The position numbers and the translations under genes are program-made. A DNA stretch of 64,000 nt from positions 62,001-126,000 of the forward strand of contig NZ_SDEB01000010.1 in NCBI RefSeq assembly GCF_004522175.1, in the 5' to 3' direction. The notes below the pieces were generated by a model. The model worked only from the letters and a program-made list of their open reading frames with translations. It ran no database searches and was not told the DNA's origin. Source of the DNA: Paracoccus ravus (lineage in GTDB: Bacteria > Pseudomonadota > Alphaproteobacteria > Rhodobacterales > Rhodobacteraceae). Shown here piece by piece: positions 8,351 through 16,849 of this stretch (positions within the stretch are counted from its first letter, which is position 1; each line of letters begins with the position of its first letter).

Positions 8351-9052
8351 TCACTTTGCGGGCCGATCTGGCAAGGGCGCGCGCAATGCGGCAAGCGTGG
8401 CCTGATAGTGCTCGCCCAGCAATCGGCAGGCAAGCGGCGCATCATGCGCGAGGACAGCGTCCAGGATGGCTTGATGTTCGGCCAGCGCGCCCTCGCGCCG
8501 GGCCTGGCTCGAATGGATATTCATGGATATATTCCGGTAGCGCGCCGCCTGATCCATCATCGTCGCGCAGAAATTCAGCAGCCAGCTCGAGCCGCAGCGG
8601 TCGATCAGCTGCATGTGGAATTCCTTGTGGCGGATGTCCCATTCTTCGGAAGCCTCGCGCCCGTCGCCGGGCATCAGGCGGCGCGAGGTGCGCGACAGGC
8701 GATGAAAGCTGACCACCAGCGCCTCTTCCCAAGCCTCGTCGGCATGGCTGATGGATTCCTGCAAGGCCAGCGTCTCAAGCCAGATCCGCGTCCTGACCAG
8801 CTCTTCGAGATCCTCGATCTTGAGCGGCGAGACAAAGAATCCGCGCTGGCTCTTGCGTTCCACCAACCCTTCGGCAGAGAGACGGTTCAGCGCTTCGCGC
8901 ACGGGAACGGCGCCGATCTGATAGCGTTCGGAGACCGTCTCGATCTGCAGCTTCATGTCGGGAAAAAGCAGCCCCTGCAGGATGTCGCGCCGGATCAGGT
9001 TATAGACCTGTTCCGACAGGTTGCGCATATCGCTTGGCACCTTTTCCCCCAT
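8351..9052 (-). CDS. GntR-family transcriptional regulator, FadR/FCD type
   Basis: A 233-residue regulator: winged helix at about residues 10-75 (IGAVPVREALNRLSAEGLVERKSQRGFFV is the recognition region) and an all-helical FCD effector domain at about 80-220, with His-containing helices (RHKEFHMQLID) that in this family bind a metal and an organic acid. It is the last gene of a minus-strand unit after the ABC permease (6-bp gap) and probably controls that transporter and the divergent catabolic operon at 11930-14929. The ATG at 9052 was chosen; an ATG eight codons later is possible. The effector is unknown. Confidence 0.88.
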   Translation of the reverse strand: MGEKVPSDMRNLSEQVYNLIRRDILQGLLFPDMKLQIETVSERYQIGAVPVREALNRLSAEGLVERKSQRGFFVSPLKIEDLEELVRTRIWLETLALQESISHADEAWEEALVVSFHRLSRTSRRLMPGDGREASEEWDIRHKEFHMQLIDRCGSSWLLNFCATMMDQAARYRNISMNIHSSQARREGALAEHQAILDAVLAHDAPLACRLLGEHYQATLAALRAPLPDRPAK

Positions 9053-9058
9053 TGCCGT

Positions 9059-9907
9059 TCAGCCAAGGGCACCGGGCCGTTGGTCCTTGTTCCAGAACAC
9101 GAACTTGCGCTGCGCCCAGACGACGGTGAAGTACAGGAGAAGCCCGAGCAGACTCAAGTAGAGGATCAGGGCAAAGACGCGCGGGGTGTCCATCTGGCTG
9201 GCGGATTGCCGGATCAAGGCCCCGAACCCCTTGCCGCCGCCCAGAAATTCGCCAGTGATCGCCCCGGCCATGACGCCCACAGCGGCGATTTTCAGGCCGG
9301 TGAACATATAGGGCAGGCCGGTCGGCAGCTTCAGCCGCAGCAGCGTCTGCATCCGCGTCGCACCCATGGATTTGAACAGCATCCGTTCGTTTTCGGAGGC
9401 GGCATAAAGACCGGCAGCGGTGGCGACGACGATGGGAAAGGTCGCGATAAAGGCCGCGAGCGCCACCTTCGAGGCGATGTCGAAGCCCAGCCATGCGATG
9501 AAGAGCGGCGCGAAGGCCACCTTGGGCATGGTGTCGATCGCAACCAGATAGGGCATGACCGCGCGTTCGCCGAACTTGGTCTCGCCGACCAGAACGCCCA
9601 GCAGGAAACCGATGCTCGCAGCAATCAGGAAGCCGAAGAAGACCGTCTTGGTGGTCGTCCAGAGCGCGCCGAGCATGTAATCGCCGGTGATCAGATTGCG
9701 CCCCACGAAGATCAGATCCGCGAGCGTTTCGGCGGGGCTCGGAAGGATGATCGGCGATACCCAGCCCCAGCGCGTCACCAGATCCCAGAGCGTGACGACG
9801 GCGATGAACAGAAGCGACATGGCGAGCCAGCGCGGCATGGCGTCGATCCAGCTGGTTTTCTCGATCCAGACGGTGTCGGGCAGGTCGTCGGAAACGGTAT
9901 CGGTCAT
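9059..9907 (-). CDS. ABC transporter permease, NitT/TauT (SsuC/TauC) family
   Basis: A 282-residue inner-membrane permease with six hydrophobic segments. It contains the family's EAA-type loop (EFLGGGKGFGALIRQSASQ) and a conserved MPYLVAIDTMPKVAFAPLFIAW segment region. It overlaps the ATPase gene by 4 bp and forms an importer with the products of 9904-10716 and 10713-11750. Substrates of this family include sulfonates, nitrate, taurine, aromatic acids and pyrimidine precursors; the substrate here cannot be read from sequence. Confidence 0.9.
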   Translation of the reverse strand: MTDTVSDDLPDTVWIEKTSWIDAMPRWLAMSLLFIAVVTLWDLVTRWGWVSPIILPSPAETLADLIFVGRNLITGDYMLGALWTTTKTVFFGFLIAASIGFLLGVLVGETKFGERAVMPYLVAIDTMPKVAFAPLFIAWLGFDIASKVALAAFIATFPIVVATAAGLYAASENERMLFKSMGATRMQTLLRLKLPTGLPYMFTGLKIAAVGVMAGAITGEFLGGGKGFGALIRQSASQMDTPRVFALILYLSLLGLLLYFTVVWAQRKFVFWNKDQRPGALG

Positions 9908-10716
9908 TGCTCGGCCTCCTTGCCCAGCAGGTCGCGGATATGGGCCACGATCCGGCCGAATTCCGGGGTATTGATCATCTCCAGCGTGCGCGGCCGGGGC
10001 AGGGGGATCACCACCTCCTCGACGATGCGGCCGGGGCGCGGCTTCATCACCAGGATGCGGTCGGACAGGATCACCGCCTCGGCCAGGGAATGGGTGACGA
10101 GAAAGGCGGTGGCGCGGGTCTCGTGGCAGATCCGCTGCAACTCCATGTTCATGAAATCCCGCGTCAACTCGTCCAGCGCGCTGAAGGGCTCGTCCAGCAG
10201 CAGGACCGCGGGCCGGGTGATCAGCATCCGGCAGATCGAGGCCCTCTGCGCCATGCCGCCGGACAATTCGCCCGGATAAACATGCGCGAAATCGCCCAGA
10301 CCCACGAGGTCCAGCAGCTCCTGTGCCCGCGCGCGGGCGGCGCGGGCGGCGGATTTGCCCTGCCGGATCTCGATCGGCAGGACAATGTTTTCAATCGTGG
10401 TCATCCAGGGCAGCAGCGTCGCCTGCTGAAACATCATCCCGATATCGGCGCGGGTGCCGGTGACGGGCTTGCCCTCAAGCGTGACGCGCCCCGAGGTCGG
10501 CGGCATGAGTCCCGACATGATCTTCAGCAGCGTCGATTTCCCGCAGCCCGACGAGCCGATGACCGAGACGAACTCGCCCTCGCGCAGGGTCAGGTTCACG
10601 TCCGTCAATGCGACCAGGCGATTTCGCGCATAAGTCTTGGACAGGCGCGAGATCTCATAGACCGATCGGGGAATGGCGGCGCTGTCCGGAAGGATCTGGG
10701 ACTCGGCCATCGTCAT
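9904..10716 (-). CDS. ABC transporter ATP-binding protein, NitT/TauT (SsuB/TauB) family
   Basis: A 270-residue ATPase with Walker A GSSGCGKST, signature LSGGMAQR, Walker B VLLLDEPFSALD and the switch His in LVTHSLAEA. It energises the permease encoded by the adjacent overlapping gene. Four-base overlaps on both sides (9904-9907 and 10713-10716) show tight translational coupling. Confidence 0.92.
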   Translation of the reverse strand: MTMAESQILPDSAAIPRSVYEISRLSKTYARNRLVALTDVNLTLREGEFVSVIGSSGCGKSTLLKIMSGLMPPTSGRVTLEGKPVTGTRADIGMMFQQATLLPWMTTIENIVLPIEIRQGKSAARAARARAQELLDLVGLGDFAHVYPGELSGGMAQRASICRMLITRPAVLLLDEPFSALDELTRDFMNMELQRICHETRATAFLVTHSLAEAVILSDRILVMKPRPGRIVEEVVIPLPRPRTLEMINTPEFGRIVAHIRDLLGKEAEQ

Positions 10717-11750
10717 GACGCGTTCCAGCCCTCGACGAATTCATTGCTATAGACCGCCGAGAGGTCATCGAGCGGCTTTTCCAACGCCCCCGAGGCCACC
10801 GCGGCGTCATGGATCATCTGCCAATGCTCGGGCGGCTGATAGCCATAGCCCTTGTCGGCAAAGGCTTCGGTCGGCGTCATCCGCTCGATTGCCGCCGCCA
10901 GAAGCGCTGCGGCGAATTTCTTGTCCTCGCCTTCCTGCGGATTGCCGGTGGCGCAATGGGCCAGGGCCTTGTCATGGTTCGCCGGATCGCTGGCAAAGCG
11001 CATTCCCCGCACCAGGGCGCGCCCGAATTTCGGCGCAAGATCCGGGGTCGCGGCCATCTGGCTTTCCAGCATGGCGATGCCATTGCCAAAGAAGCCCAGA
11101 TATTTCTCGGGCGTGATTTCACGCAGTTCCAGTCCGCGCGCACCAAGGATCGCCGCATCCGAGATCGCACCCGCATACGAGCCGACCTCGTCGCGCAGGA
11201 AGGCGACCGCAGCCGTTCCGCCATCGCCCACCGGCAGGAAGGTATAATCCACCCCGTCCTTCATCCCCAGATCCGTCAGGATGGCGCGGGTAAAGGACAC
11301 TTCGGCCCCGTCTGCGGTGCCGACTCCCACGACGGTCCCCTTCAGGTCGGCCGGGCTTTGCACCGCGCTGTCTTTCTTGACCAGAAGGCCAAAGACCGAT
11401 TTCGGGAACAGGTTATAGATGAATTTCACGTCCACGCCGCGCGCCCGCGCGCCAAGGACCGGCCCCGGTCCGGGGGCACCGATCTGCGCCTGCCCGGCCG
11501 ACATGGCCTGCAGCACGGCCGAAGAGCCGTCGATGGCCTGCAGGGTCGGGGCAAGCCCTTCTTCGCCGAAATAGCCCTCGCCGAGTGCCACCCAATAGGG
11601 CAGCCAGGTCAGGGCCGAGGGATTGGGCACGGCGAAGGTGATCGCCGCCTGCGCCCGCACGATCCCGGGACGCCCAATGGCAAAGGTCGCTGCCGCCGCT
11701 GCCGCAAGCCCCCCGAAGGCACGGCGGGAAAGTCTCGTTGCTTCCGTCAT
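10713..11750 (-). CDS. ABC transporter substrate-binding protein, NMT1/THI5-like
   Basis: A 345-residue periplasmic binding protein with a twin-arginine signal (SRRAFGG, Arg9-Arg10) and an Ala-rich hydrophobic stretch ending near GIVRAQA. The mature part has the SsuA/NMT1 pattern (LPYWVALGEGYFGEEGL, then GSSAVLQAMSAGQAQIG). It is the first gene of the transporter operon. Proteins of this group bind sulfonates, nitrate, phthalate-like acids or hydroxymethylpyrimidine. The nearby FAH/RraA enzymes favour an aromatic or keto-acid-type substrate, while the TauE-like exporter would fit a sulfonate. This remains open. Confidence 0.88.
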   Translation of the reverse strand: MTEATRLSRRAFGGLAAAAAATFAIGRPGIVRAQAAITFAVPNPSALTWLPYWVALGEGYFGEEGLAPTLQAIDGSSAVLQAMSAGQAQIGAPGPGPVLGARARGVDVKFIYNLFPKSVFGLLVKKDSAVQSPADLKGTVVGVGTADGAEVSFTRAILTDLGMKDGVDYTFLPVGDGGTAAVAFLRDEVGSYAGAISDAAILGARGLELREITPEKYLGFFGNGIAMLESQMAATPDLAPKFGRALVRGMRFASDPANHDKALAHCATGNPQEGEDKKFAAALLAAAIERMTPTEAFADKGYGYQPPEHWQMIHDAAVASGALEKPLDDLSAVYSNEFVEGWNAS

Positions 11751-11929
11751 CTCGTTTCTCCTCCCATGTCGCGGGCGGCGGGCCTCCTCAGATCCGCGTC
11801 CCCCTTGTCGAGGCTATACCATCTGCGAAGAAAATCAAAAAAATATACGATCCAAAAAAATTTAGGTTGGAATATCTTTATCCGGATGCATGATCGGGAA
11901 AGCGGGTCGTACGTCCCGAGGAGGAGATT
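11751..11929. promoter_or_regulatory. Divergent AT-rich control region of the transporter and catabolic operons
   Basis: About 180 bp between divergent genes, with a markedly AT-rich core at 11820-11885 that contrasts with the GC-rich flanks, as expected for two promoters. The imperfect inverted repeat CCAAAAAAATTTAGGTTGG (11851-11869) is the clearest symmetric element. A strong ribosome binding site (GAGGAGGAG) precedes the start at 11930. The GntR regulator at 8351-9052 is the likely local controller. Confidence 0.45.
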
Positions 11930-12631
11930 ATGATGGCTTATGCCCTGACACCGCCCCAGCAGGCCTATCTGGATATTGTCGGCAGTGACGAGAAATTCCC
12001 GGTCCGGCGGATCTATTGCATCGGCAAGAACTATGTCGCCCATGTCATCGAGATGGGCGGCGAGGTCGAACGCGACCCGCCGGTGATCTTCCAGAAACCG
12101 AATGATTCCGTGGTCCGCAATGGCGGCGAGATCCCCTATCCGGTCTATACCGAGAATTTCCATTATGAGGGCGAATTGGTCGTCGCGCTGAAATCCGGCG
12201 GGCATCATATTCCCGTGGCCGAGGCGGCGGGACATGTCTTTGGCTATGCCGTCGGGCTCGACATGACGCGGCGCGACCATCAGGCAAGGGCGCTGGAAAA
12301 CGGCCTGCCCTGGGAGATCACGAAATCCTTCGATCACTCGGCCCCGATCGGTCCGATCAGCCGGATCGAAGACACGGGCGTTCTGACCGCAGGCCGGATC
12401 ACGCTGTCGGTCAATGGCGAGACGCGACAGGATGGCGATATCGGCTGGATGATCTGGAAGATCGACGAGATCATCTCGAAGCTTTCCGAACAGTTCCGGC
12501 TGGCGCCCGGCGATGTCATCATGACCGGAACGCCCGCAGGCGTAGGCGCGGTGGTGTCGGGGGATGAGCTGGTCGTGCATGTGGACGGGTTGCAGGATCT
12601 GCACCTGCGGATCGGCGGTCCGGCGGCGTGA
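11930..12631 (+). CDS. Fumarylacetoacetate hydrolase (FAH) family protein
   Basis: A 233-residue single-domain FAH-fold enzyme of the fumarylpyruvate/acylpyruvate hydrolase type, which splits C-C bonds (or decarboxylates) in acylpyruvates from aromatic-ring breakdown. Visible features are IYCIGKNYVAHVIEMG, FQKPNDSVV, the metal-binding Glu pair in HYEGELVVAL, the Asp in YAVGLDMTRRD, KSFDHSAPIGP and the C-terminal GTPAGVG. The length fits the short bacterial group. It starts after a strong GAGGAGGAG and is first in a four-gene unit with 4-bp and 1-bp overlaps. Confidence 0.9.
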   Translation: MMAYALTPPQQAYLDIVGSDEKFPVRRIYCIGKNYVAHVIEMGGEVERDPPVIFQKPNDSVVRNGGEIPYPVYTENFHYEGELVVALKSGGHHIPVAEAAGHVFGYAVGLDMTRRDHQARALENGLPWEITKSFDHSAPIGPISRIEDTGVLTAGRITLSVNGETRQDGDIGWMIWKIDEIISKLSEQFRLAPGDVIMTGTPAGVGAVVSGDELVVHVDGLQDLHLRIGGPAA

Positions 12632-13245
12632 CCCCTTATGCCCGATTAGCGGAACTAGGCGCGGCCACGCTGGGCGAGGCATGGCCGCAGGCGCGCATCG
12701 CGACCGCGCCGCCGCGGCCTCTTGCTCCGGACATGGCACTGGCCGGGCCGGCCGTGACGGTCCGGTGCCAGCCGGGCGACAATCTGGCGCTGCACAGGGT
12801 CATCGCCCAAGCCGGGCCGGGCGATGTGCTTGTCGTCGATTATGGTGGCAGGACCGACAGCGCCCCCTTTGGCGAGATCATGGCGCTGGCCTGTCAGTTG
12901 CGCGGGATCGCCGGTCTGATCATCGACGGCGCGGTGCGCGACAGCATGGCGATCATCCGCGCGGGTTTCCCGGTCTTTGCCCACGGCCTGACGATCTTTG
13001 GCTCGACAAAGCGGCATGCCGGGGCGATCGGGGCGAACCTGCTGCTCGCAGGAACCGAGGTCGCCTCGGGCGATCTGGTGGTTGCCGATGCCGATGGCAT
13101 GGTCGTTGTCGCGCGGGATCAGATCGACAAGGCGCTTGAGGCCGCCCAGGCCCGTGCCGCGCGCGAGGAACATGTCATGGCGCGACTGCGGGCCGGAGAA
13201 AGCACGCTAGAGATTTTTGGCCTTGGGCCGAAGGAGGACGAATGA
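12628..13245 (+). CDS. RraA-family aldolase/decarboxylase (4-carboxy-4-hydroxy-2-oxoadipate aldolase type)
   Basis: A 205-residue RraA-fold protein. In catabolic operons this fold gives HMG/CHA aldolases that cleave 4-hydroxy-4-methyl- or 4-carboxy-4-hydroxy-2-oxoadipate to pyruvate plus a second acid. The conserved segments VVDYGGRTDSAPFGEIMA and GLIIDGAVRDS carry the Arg-Asp residues typical of the active site. GTG start at 12628, overlapping the FAH gene by 4 bp. The enzymatic reading is favoured over RNase-E inhibition because of the operon. Confidence 0.82.
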   Translation: MTPYARLAELGAATLGEAWPQARIATAPPRPLAPDMALAGPAVTVRCQPGDNLALHRVIAQAGPGDVLVVDYGGRTDSAPFGEIMALACQLRGIAGLIIDGAVRDSMAIIRAGFPVFAHGLTIFGSTKRHAGAIGANLLLAGTEVASGDLVVADADGMVVVARDQIDKALEAAQARAAREEHVMARLRAGESTLEIFGLGPKEDE

Positions 13246-14111
13246 GCGAGGTGATCGGCATTGCCGGAATGGGCCGCATGGGCAGCGCCTTTGCGCAGCG
13301 TCTGATCGGAACGGGGCATCAGGTCCGGGTCTGGAACCGCAATCCCGATCGCTGCGCCCCGGCAGTCGCGGCGGGGGCCGAGCAGGTCGATATGGCGGGT
13401 CTGGCCGCCTGTCCGGTCATCATCACCTCGCTTGCCGATGATCTGGCCGTGTCTCAGGTCACCAAGGCGCTTATCGACGCGGGCCTTGGCGATGGCCTGT
13501 TAATCGAGATGTCGACGCTCTTGCCGAGCGAGGCCGCGGCGCTGGCGCAGAAGGTCGGCGCGGTGGGGGTGGAATTTCTGCATGCTCCGGTCGGCGGGAC
13601 GGTCGCGCCCGCGCTGAAGGGGCAGTTGCTGGGCATGGCGGGCGGCAGCGCCGCGGCTTTCGCGCGCGCCCGGCCGGTTCTGGATCATCTGTGCCGCCGG
13701 GTCGAATATCTGGGCACGCCCGAGGCGGCTGCGCGGATGAAGCTGGCGATCAACCTGCCGCTCGCGATCTATTGGCAGACGCTGGGCGAGGCGCTGGCTT
13801 TGCTGCGCGGCGCGGGCATCGCGCCCGAACTGGCGATCAGCATGATCGCGGACAGTTCCGCTGGTACAACCGTGCTGAAAAACCGCCTGCAGGCCGTGGT
13901 CGATACATTGGCCGGTCAGGATCTGGCCGGCACCTTTGACTTGGCGGGCCTAGCAAAGGACCTGAACCTGGCCTTGCTTCTGGCGCGTGACGAAGGCGCG
14001 GAGATGCCGATTTCCGATGCGACCGCAGCGCGATATGCCCGGGCATTGGAACAGGGGCTTGGCGGGCTTGACGGGGCGAGCCTGTCGCGACGCGCGGCGG
14101 GCTGGCCTTGA
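13242..14111 (+). CDS. NAD(P)-dependent 3-hydroxyisobutyrate-dehydrogenase-like oxidoreductase
   Basis: A 289-residue beta-hydroxyacid dehydrogenase. The N-terminal Rossmann fold has GIAGMGRMGSAFAQRL; the substrate-binding signature is around FLHAPVGGTVAPALKGQLL, and the catalytic Lys region is AARMKLAINL. The family reduces or oxidises short 2- or 3-hydroxyacids (tartronate semialdehyde, 3-hydroxyisobutyrate). It overlaps RraA by 4 bp, so it probably handles an aldehyde or keto acid released by the aldolase. The exact substrate is not determinable. Confidence 0.85.
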   Translation: MSEVIGIAGMGRMGSAFAQRLIGTGHQVRVWNRNPDRCAPAVAAGAEQVDMAGLAACPVIITSLADDLAVSQVTKALIDAGLGDGLLIEMSTLLPSEAAALAQKVGAVGVEFLHAPVGGTVAPALKGQLLGMAGGSAAAFARARPVLDHLCRRVEYLGTPEAAARMKLAINLPLAIYWQTLGEALALLRGAGIAPELAISMIADSSAGTTVLKNRLQAVVDTLAGQDLAGTFDLAGLAKDLNLALLLARDEGAEMPISDATAARYARALEQGLGGLDGASLSRRAAGWP

Positions 14112-14929
14112 TGGATGTCGCGACCCTGATCGAGCTTGTCCTTGCGCTGGCCGTCTCCGGCGCCTTGATCGGTTTTCTTGCGGGCCTGTTCGGGATCGGG
14201 GGCGGCGCGATTTCCGTGCCGGTGTTTTTCGAGATCTTCCAGCTTCTTGGCTATGCGCCGGAAATCTCGATGCCGCTCGCGGTCGGGACCTCGCTCGCGG
14301 TGATCGTGCCCACCTCGATCGCCTCGGCGCGCGGCCATTGGCATCGGGGAACGGTTGATATGGCTTTGCTGCGCATCTGGGCGCTGCCGATCCTGATCGG
14401 AGTGCTGGCGGGCTCGGTCATTGCCCGATATGCCGATCCTTGGGTGTTTCAGATCGTTTTCGTCGCCGTCGCGACGGTCATCGCGATCAGGCTGCTGACG
14501 GGGGGACAAGGCTGGCGCCTTGCCGAGACGCTGCCCGGCCGCGCCCTGCTCACGATCTATGGCGCGGTGATCGGCTTTCTTTCGGCGCTGATGGGGATCG
14601 GGGGCGGCGCGCTCTCGAATCTTGCCATGACCTTGCACGGCGTGCCGATCCATCGTGCGATCTCAACCTCGGCCGGGGTCGGGGTGCTGATCGCGATTCC
14701 CGGCACGCTGGGCTATATGGCCGCGGGATGGGGAAGGGCCGGGCTACCTCCCGACGCGCTTGGCTTCGTTTCGCCCATCACCTTTGCCCTGACCATTCCA
14801 ACGGCGCTGCTGACCGCAAGGCTGGGCGTCAGACTGGCCCACGCCCTGTCGCGGCGGCGGCTGGAAATGGCCTTTGGCTTCTTTCTGCTGACGGTCTCGG
14901 CACGGTTTCTCTACAGCCTGTTCACGTGA
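14111..14929 (+). CDS. TauE/SafE-family membrane exporter
   Basis: A 272-residue membrane protein with about eight hydrophobic segments and the duplicated glycine-rich motif of the family: FGIGGGAISVPVFF near residue 30 and ALMGIGGGALSNLA near residue 160. Members export sulfite, sulfoacetate or other organic anions. The ATG at 14111 overlaps the preceding TGA by one base, so it closes the catabolic operon. It may remove an end product, or sulfite if the substrate is a sulfonate. Confidence 0.85.
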   Translation: MDVATLIELVLALAVSGALIGFLAGLFGIGGGAISVPVFFEIFQLLGYAPEISMPLAVGTSLAVIVPTSIASARGHWHRGTVDMALLRIWALPILIGVLAGSVIARYADPWVFQIVFVAVATVIAIRLLTGGQGWRLAETLPGRALLTIYGAVIGFLSALMGIGGGALSNLAMTLHGVPIHRAISTSAGVGVLIAIPGTLGYMAAGWGRAGLPPDALGFVSPITFALTIPTALLTARLGVRLAHALSRRRLEMAFGFFLLTVSARFLYSLFT

Positions 14930-14959
14930 CCAAGCGGCACCTGCTAGATGGCGCGCATA

Positions 14960-15270
14960 GACGCGACGGTCTCACGCGGTGATCCTCGTCATCCAGCACG
15001 ATGCGGCCCGCGGCCTGCGCCGCGGCAAGGGCGGCGAGATAGAATATCTTGCTGACCGAGGCCGGATAGATCTGCTGCGTACCGCGATGTGATCGGACCT
15101 CTTGCGCCGCAAAAAATCCCGGGATCCGCCTCTGTCAGGGGGCGGTCATGAAGGCAGGCGCAGATCGCGACCTGATCGGCACCGAAACCGCCCTCGGCCG
15201 CCGCCAGAAGAGCATCCGAGCCAGCCTCGAAAGAGCGGGTCAGGACATTGTTGCGGGTCGTCATGGGCAT
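14960..15270 (-). pseudogene. Broken class-A beta-lactamase-like serine hydrolase fragment
   Basis: The minus strand reads MPMTTRNNVLTRSF... for about 52 residues, then loses frame near the T-run at 15112-15117. In another frame it continues with IYPASVSKIFYLAALAA, which holds the SxxK active-site motif (Ser-Val-Ser-Lys) of penicillin-binding-like serine hydrolases. Coding similarity then fades near 14960. A full enzyme would need more than 250 residues, so this is an N-terminal remnant. It begins the decayed region that runs to about 19.88 kb. Confidence 0.6.
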
Positions 15271-15394
15271 CGGGCTTCGTGCTGGCTGGTTTTACCGGAA
15301 TGCTAAGCGGGGGCGGGAATCCGCGATACAGAAAAGGCCATCCCAGTTAATTCATTTTCGATATGAATTTGACGGCTTCGTGACAGTGAAAGGC

Positions 15395-16326
15395 ATGAAT
15401 ATGCAGCCGGGCTTGAATCTGCGTCAGGTCGATATCTTTCGTGCGATCGTGAAATTCGGGACCGTCACCGCGGCGGCGGCGGCGCTTGGGTCGTCCCAGC
15501 CCACGCTGACGCGCGAATTGTTGCGGTTGGAAACCTCGGTGGGTTTCCGGCTCTTCGAGCGGCGGCGGCAGCGCCTGCATCCGACGGCGCGGGCCTTGAA
15601 ATTGTATCACGCCATCGAAGAAGCCTATTCCTGGTTGGACCGGATCAACCTGTCGCTGCACCGGATGCGGGCGGCCTATGGCGAGATCCTGCAGGTCTCG
15701 ACCCTGCCGACCTTTGCCCAAAGCCTGCTGCCTCAGGCGGTGGCGCGGCTGCAGGCCGATGCGCCCGGCTGACCATCGAGATCGACAATGGCGATCCGCG
15801 CAACCAGTCGCCGATCTCGGGTTTCAATTTCGACATCGGGCTGATCGAGGGCGATTACGCCGATCCCACGACCGAGGTGATCCGGCTGGGCAGCTTCCGC
15901 CATGTCTGCCTGATCCCGGCGGGACATCCCTTGGCCAGCGGCAAAGGGGCGCTGCGCTTGCAGGATTTCGAGGATCAGCCCTTCGTCTCGCTGGGTCCGA
16001 AGGATCCCTATCGTCTGATCCTTGATCGCATGTTCGATGAGGCCGGGGTGAGGCGGCGGATGCCGGTCAGCATGCAATCGGCAAACGGCGCCTGCGAAAT
16101 GGTCCGCAATGGCATCGGCCTCAGCATCCTGAACCCGCTGACCGCACTTGGCTATCTGGGCGAGCGGGTCGCGCTGCGCGGTTTCGCGCAGGCACCGGGT
16201 TTCGAGGTCTCGGCCCTGCATCCGGTGGATCGGCCCCGGGTCGACAGCGCCGGCCGGCTGACCGCCTATCTGAAAGAAATCTGCGCCGAAATGCAGGACC
16301 GTCTGACCTCTCTGGGATTGACCTGA
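15395..16326 (+). pseudogene. LysR-family regulator interrupted by one frameshift
   Basis: The first frame (15395-15772) gives a LysR winged helix (LRQVDIFRAIVKFGTVTAAA, SSQPTLTRELLRLE, FRLFERRRQRLHPT) and stops with TGA at 15770. The effector domain continues in the next frame from LTIEIDNG to the stop at 16326. Adding one C to the CCC run at 15764-15766 restores a continuous protein of about 310 residues, a normal LysR length. Either the gene is freshly inactivated or the base was missed in sequencing. In-frame starts at 15386 (GTG) and 15401 (ATG) are alternatives. Targets are unknown. Confidence 0.8.
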
Positions 16327-16849
16327 ACGCGTGGCGTTCGGCGGGTGCCGTTTGGAGCTGCTTTGTCCGGGATACAGGCGTTCCGAAAGCCGCTTTACCT
16401 TCAGGCAGGCGGATGCGGCGGATCACTGCCCACATTTCCAGATCTGCGCGAATAACTCGTCCCACGGTTCCGCGCCGCAAGGTCAGGTTTGGCGTCCGGA
16501 CGCAAGTCATCATGCGCGCGACCCGGTCCTAGGACTGGCAGGATGGGTTCGTTCGGTCCGCGCCGCATGGCCGAACTGCATGACGGGCGTCACGACCGCG
16601 AGCCAGCCTCGCTCTCCATCGGAGAAGGGCAGGCTGGCCGGCGATGCGGCGAGCGTGCGCGCGCGGATCGAGGGATATCGCTGCATCGGCATCTTTCAGA
16701 GGTCCATAGCGTTGGCGAGCAGGTCCCGCCATTCAATCCGCTGGACCATCCGCTGCTGCAGACCGATCTGGCCGTGACTATGGGCCGCTTTGGCGCCAAG
16801 CTGGACAATCACTCGTCCCACCCATAACGCCACGTTCTGGGTACCGGAG
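16327..16849. other. Non-coding, decayed stretch
   Basis: About 520 bp between the LysR pseudogene and the FAD-protein remnant. Open frames on both strands (for example 16331-16777 and 16489-16827 plus) have no recognisable motif. Short pieces such as GYRCIGIF recall enolase-superfamily enzymes, but too weakly to call. Confidence 0.35.

Noticed and set aside
16331..16827. Possible enolase-superfamily remnant (GYRCIGIF, SLSIGEGQAG)
   Set aside because: Only two short resemblances in different frames with no catalytic residues, too weak to call.
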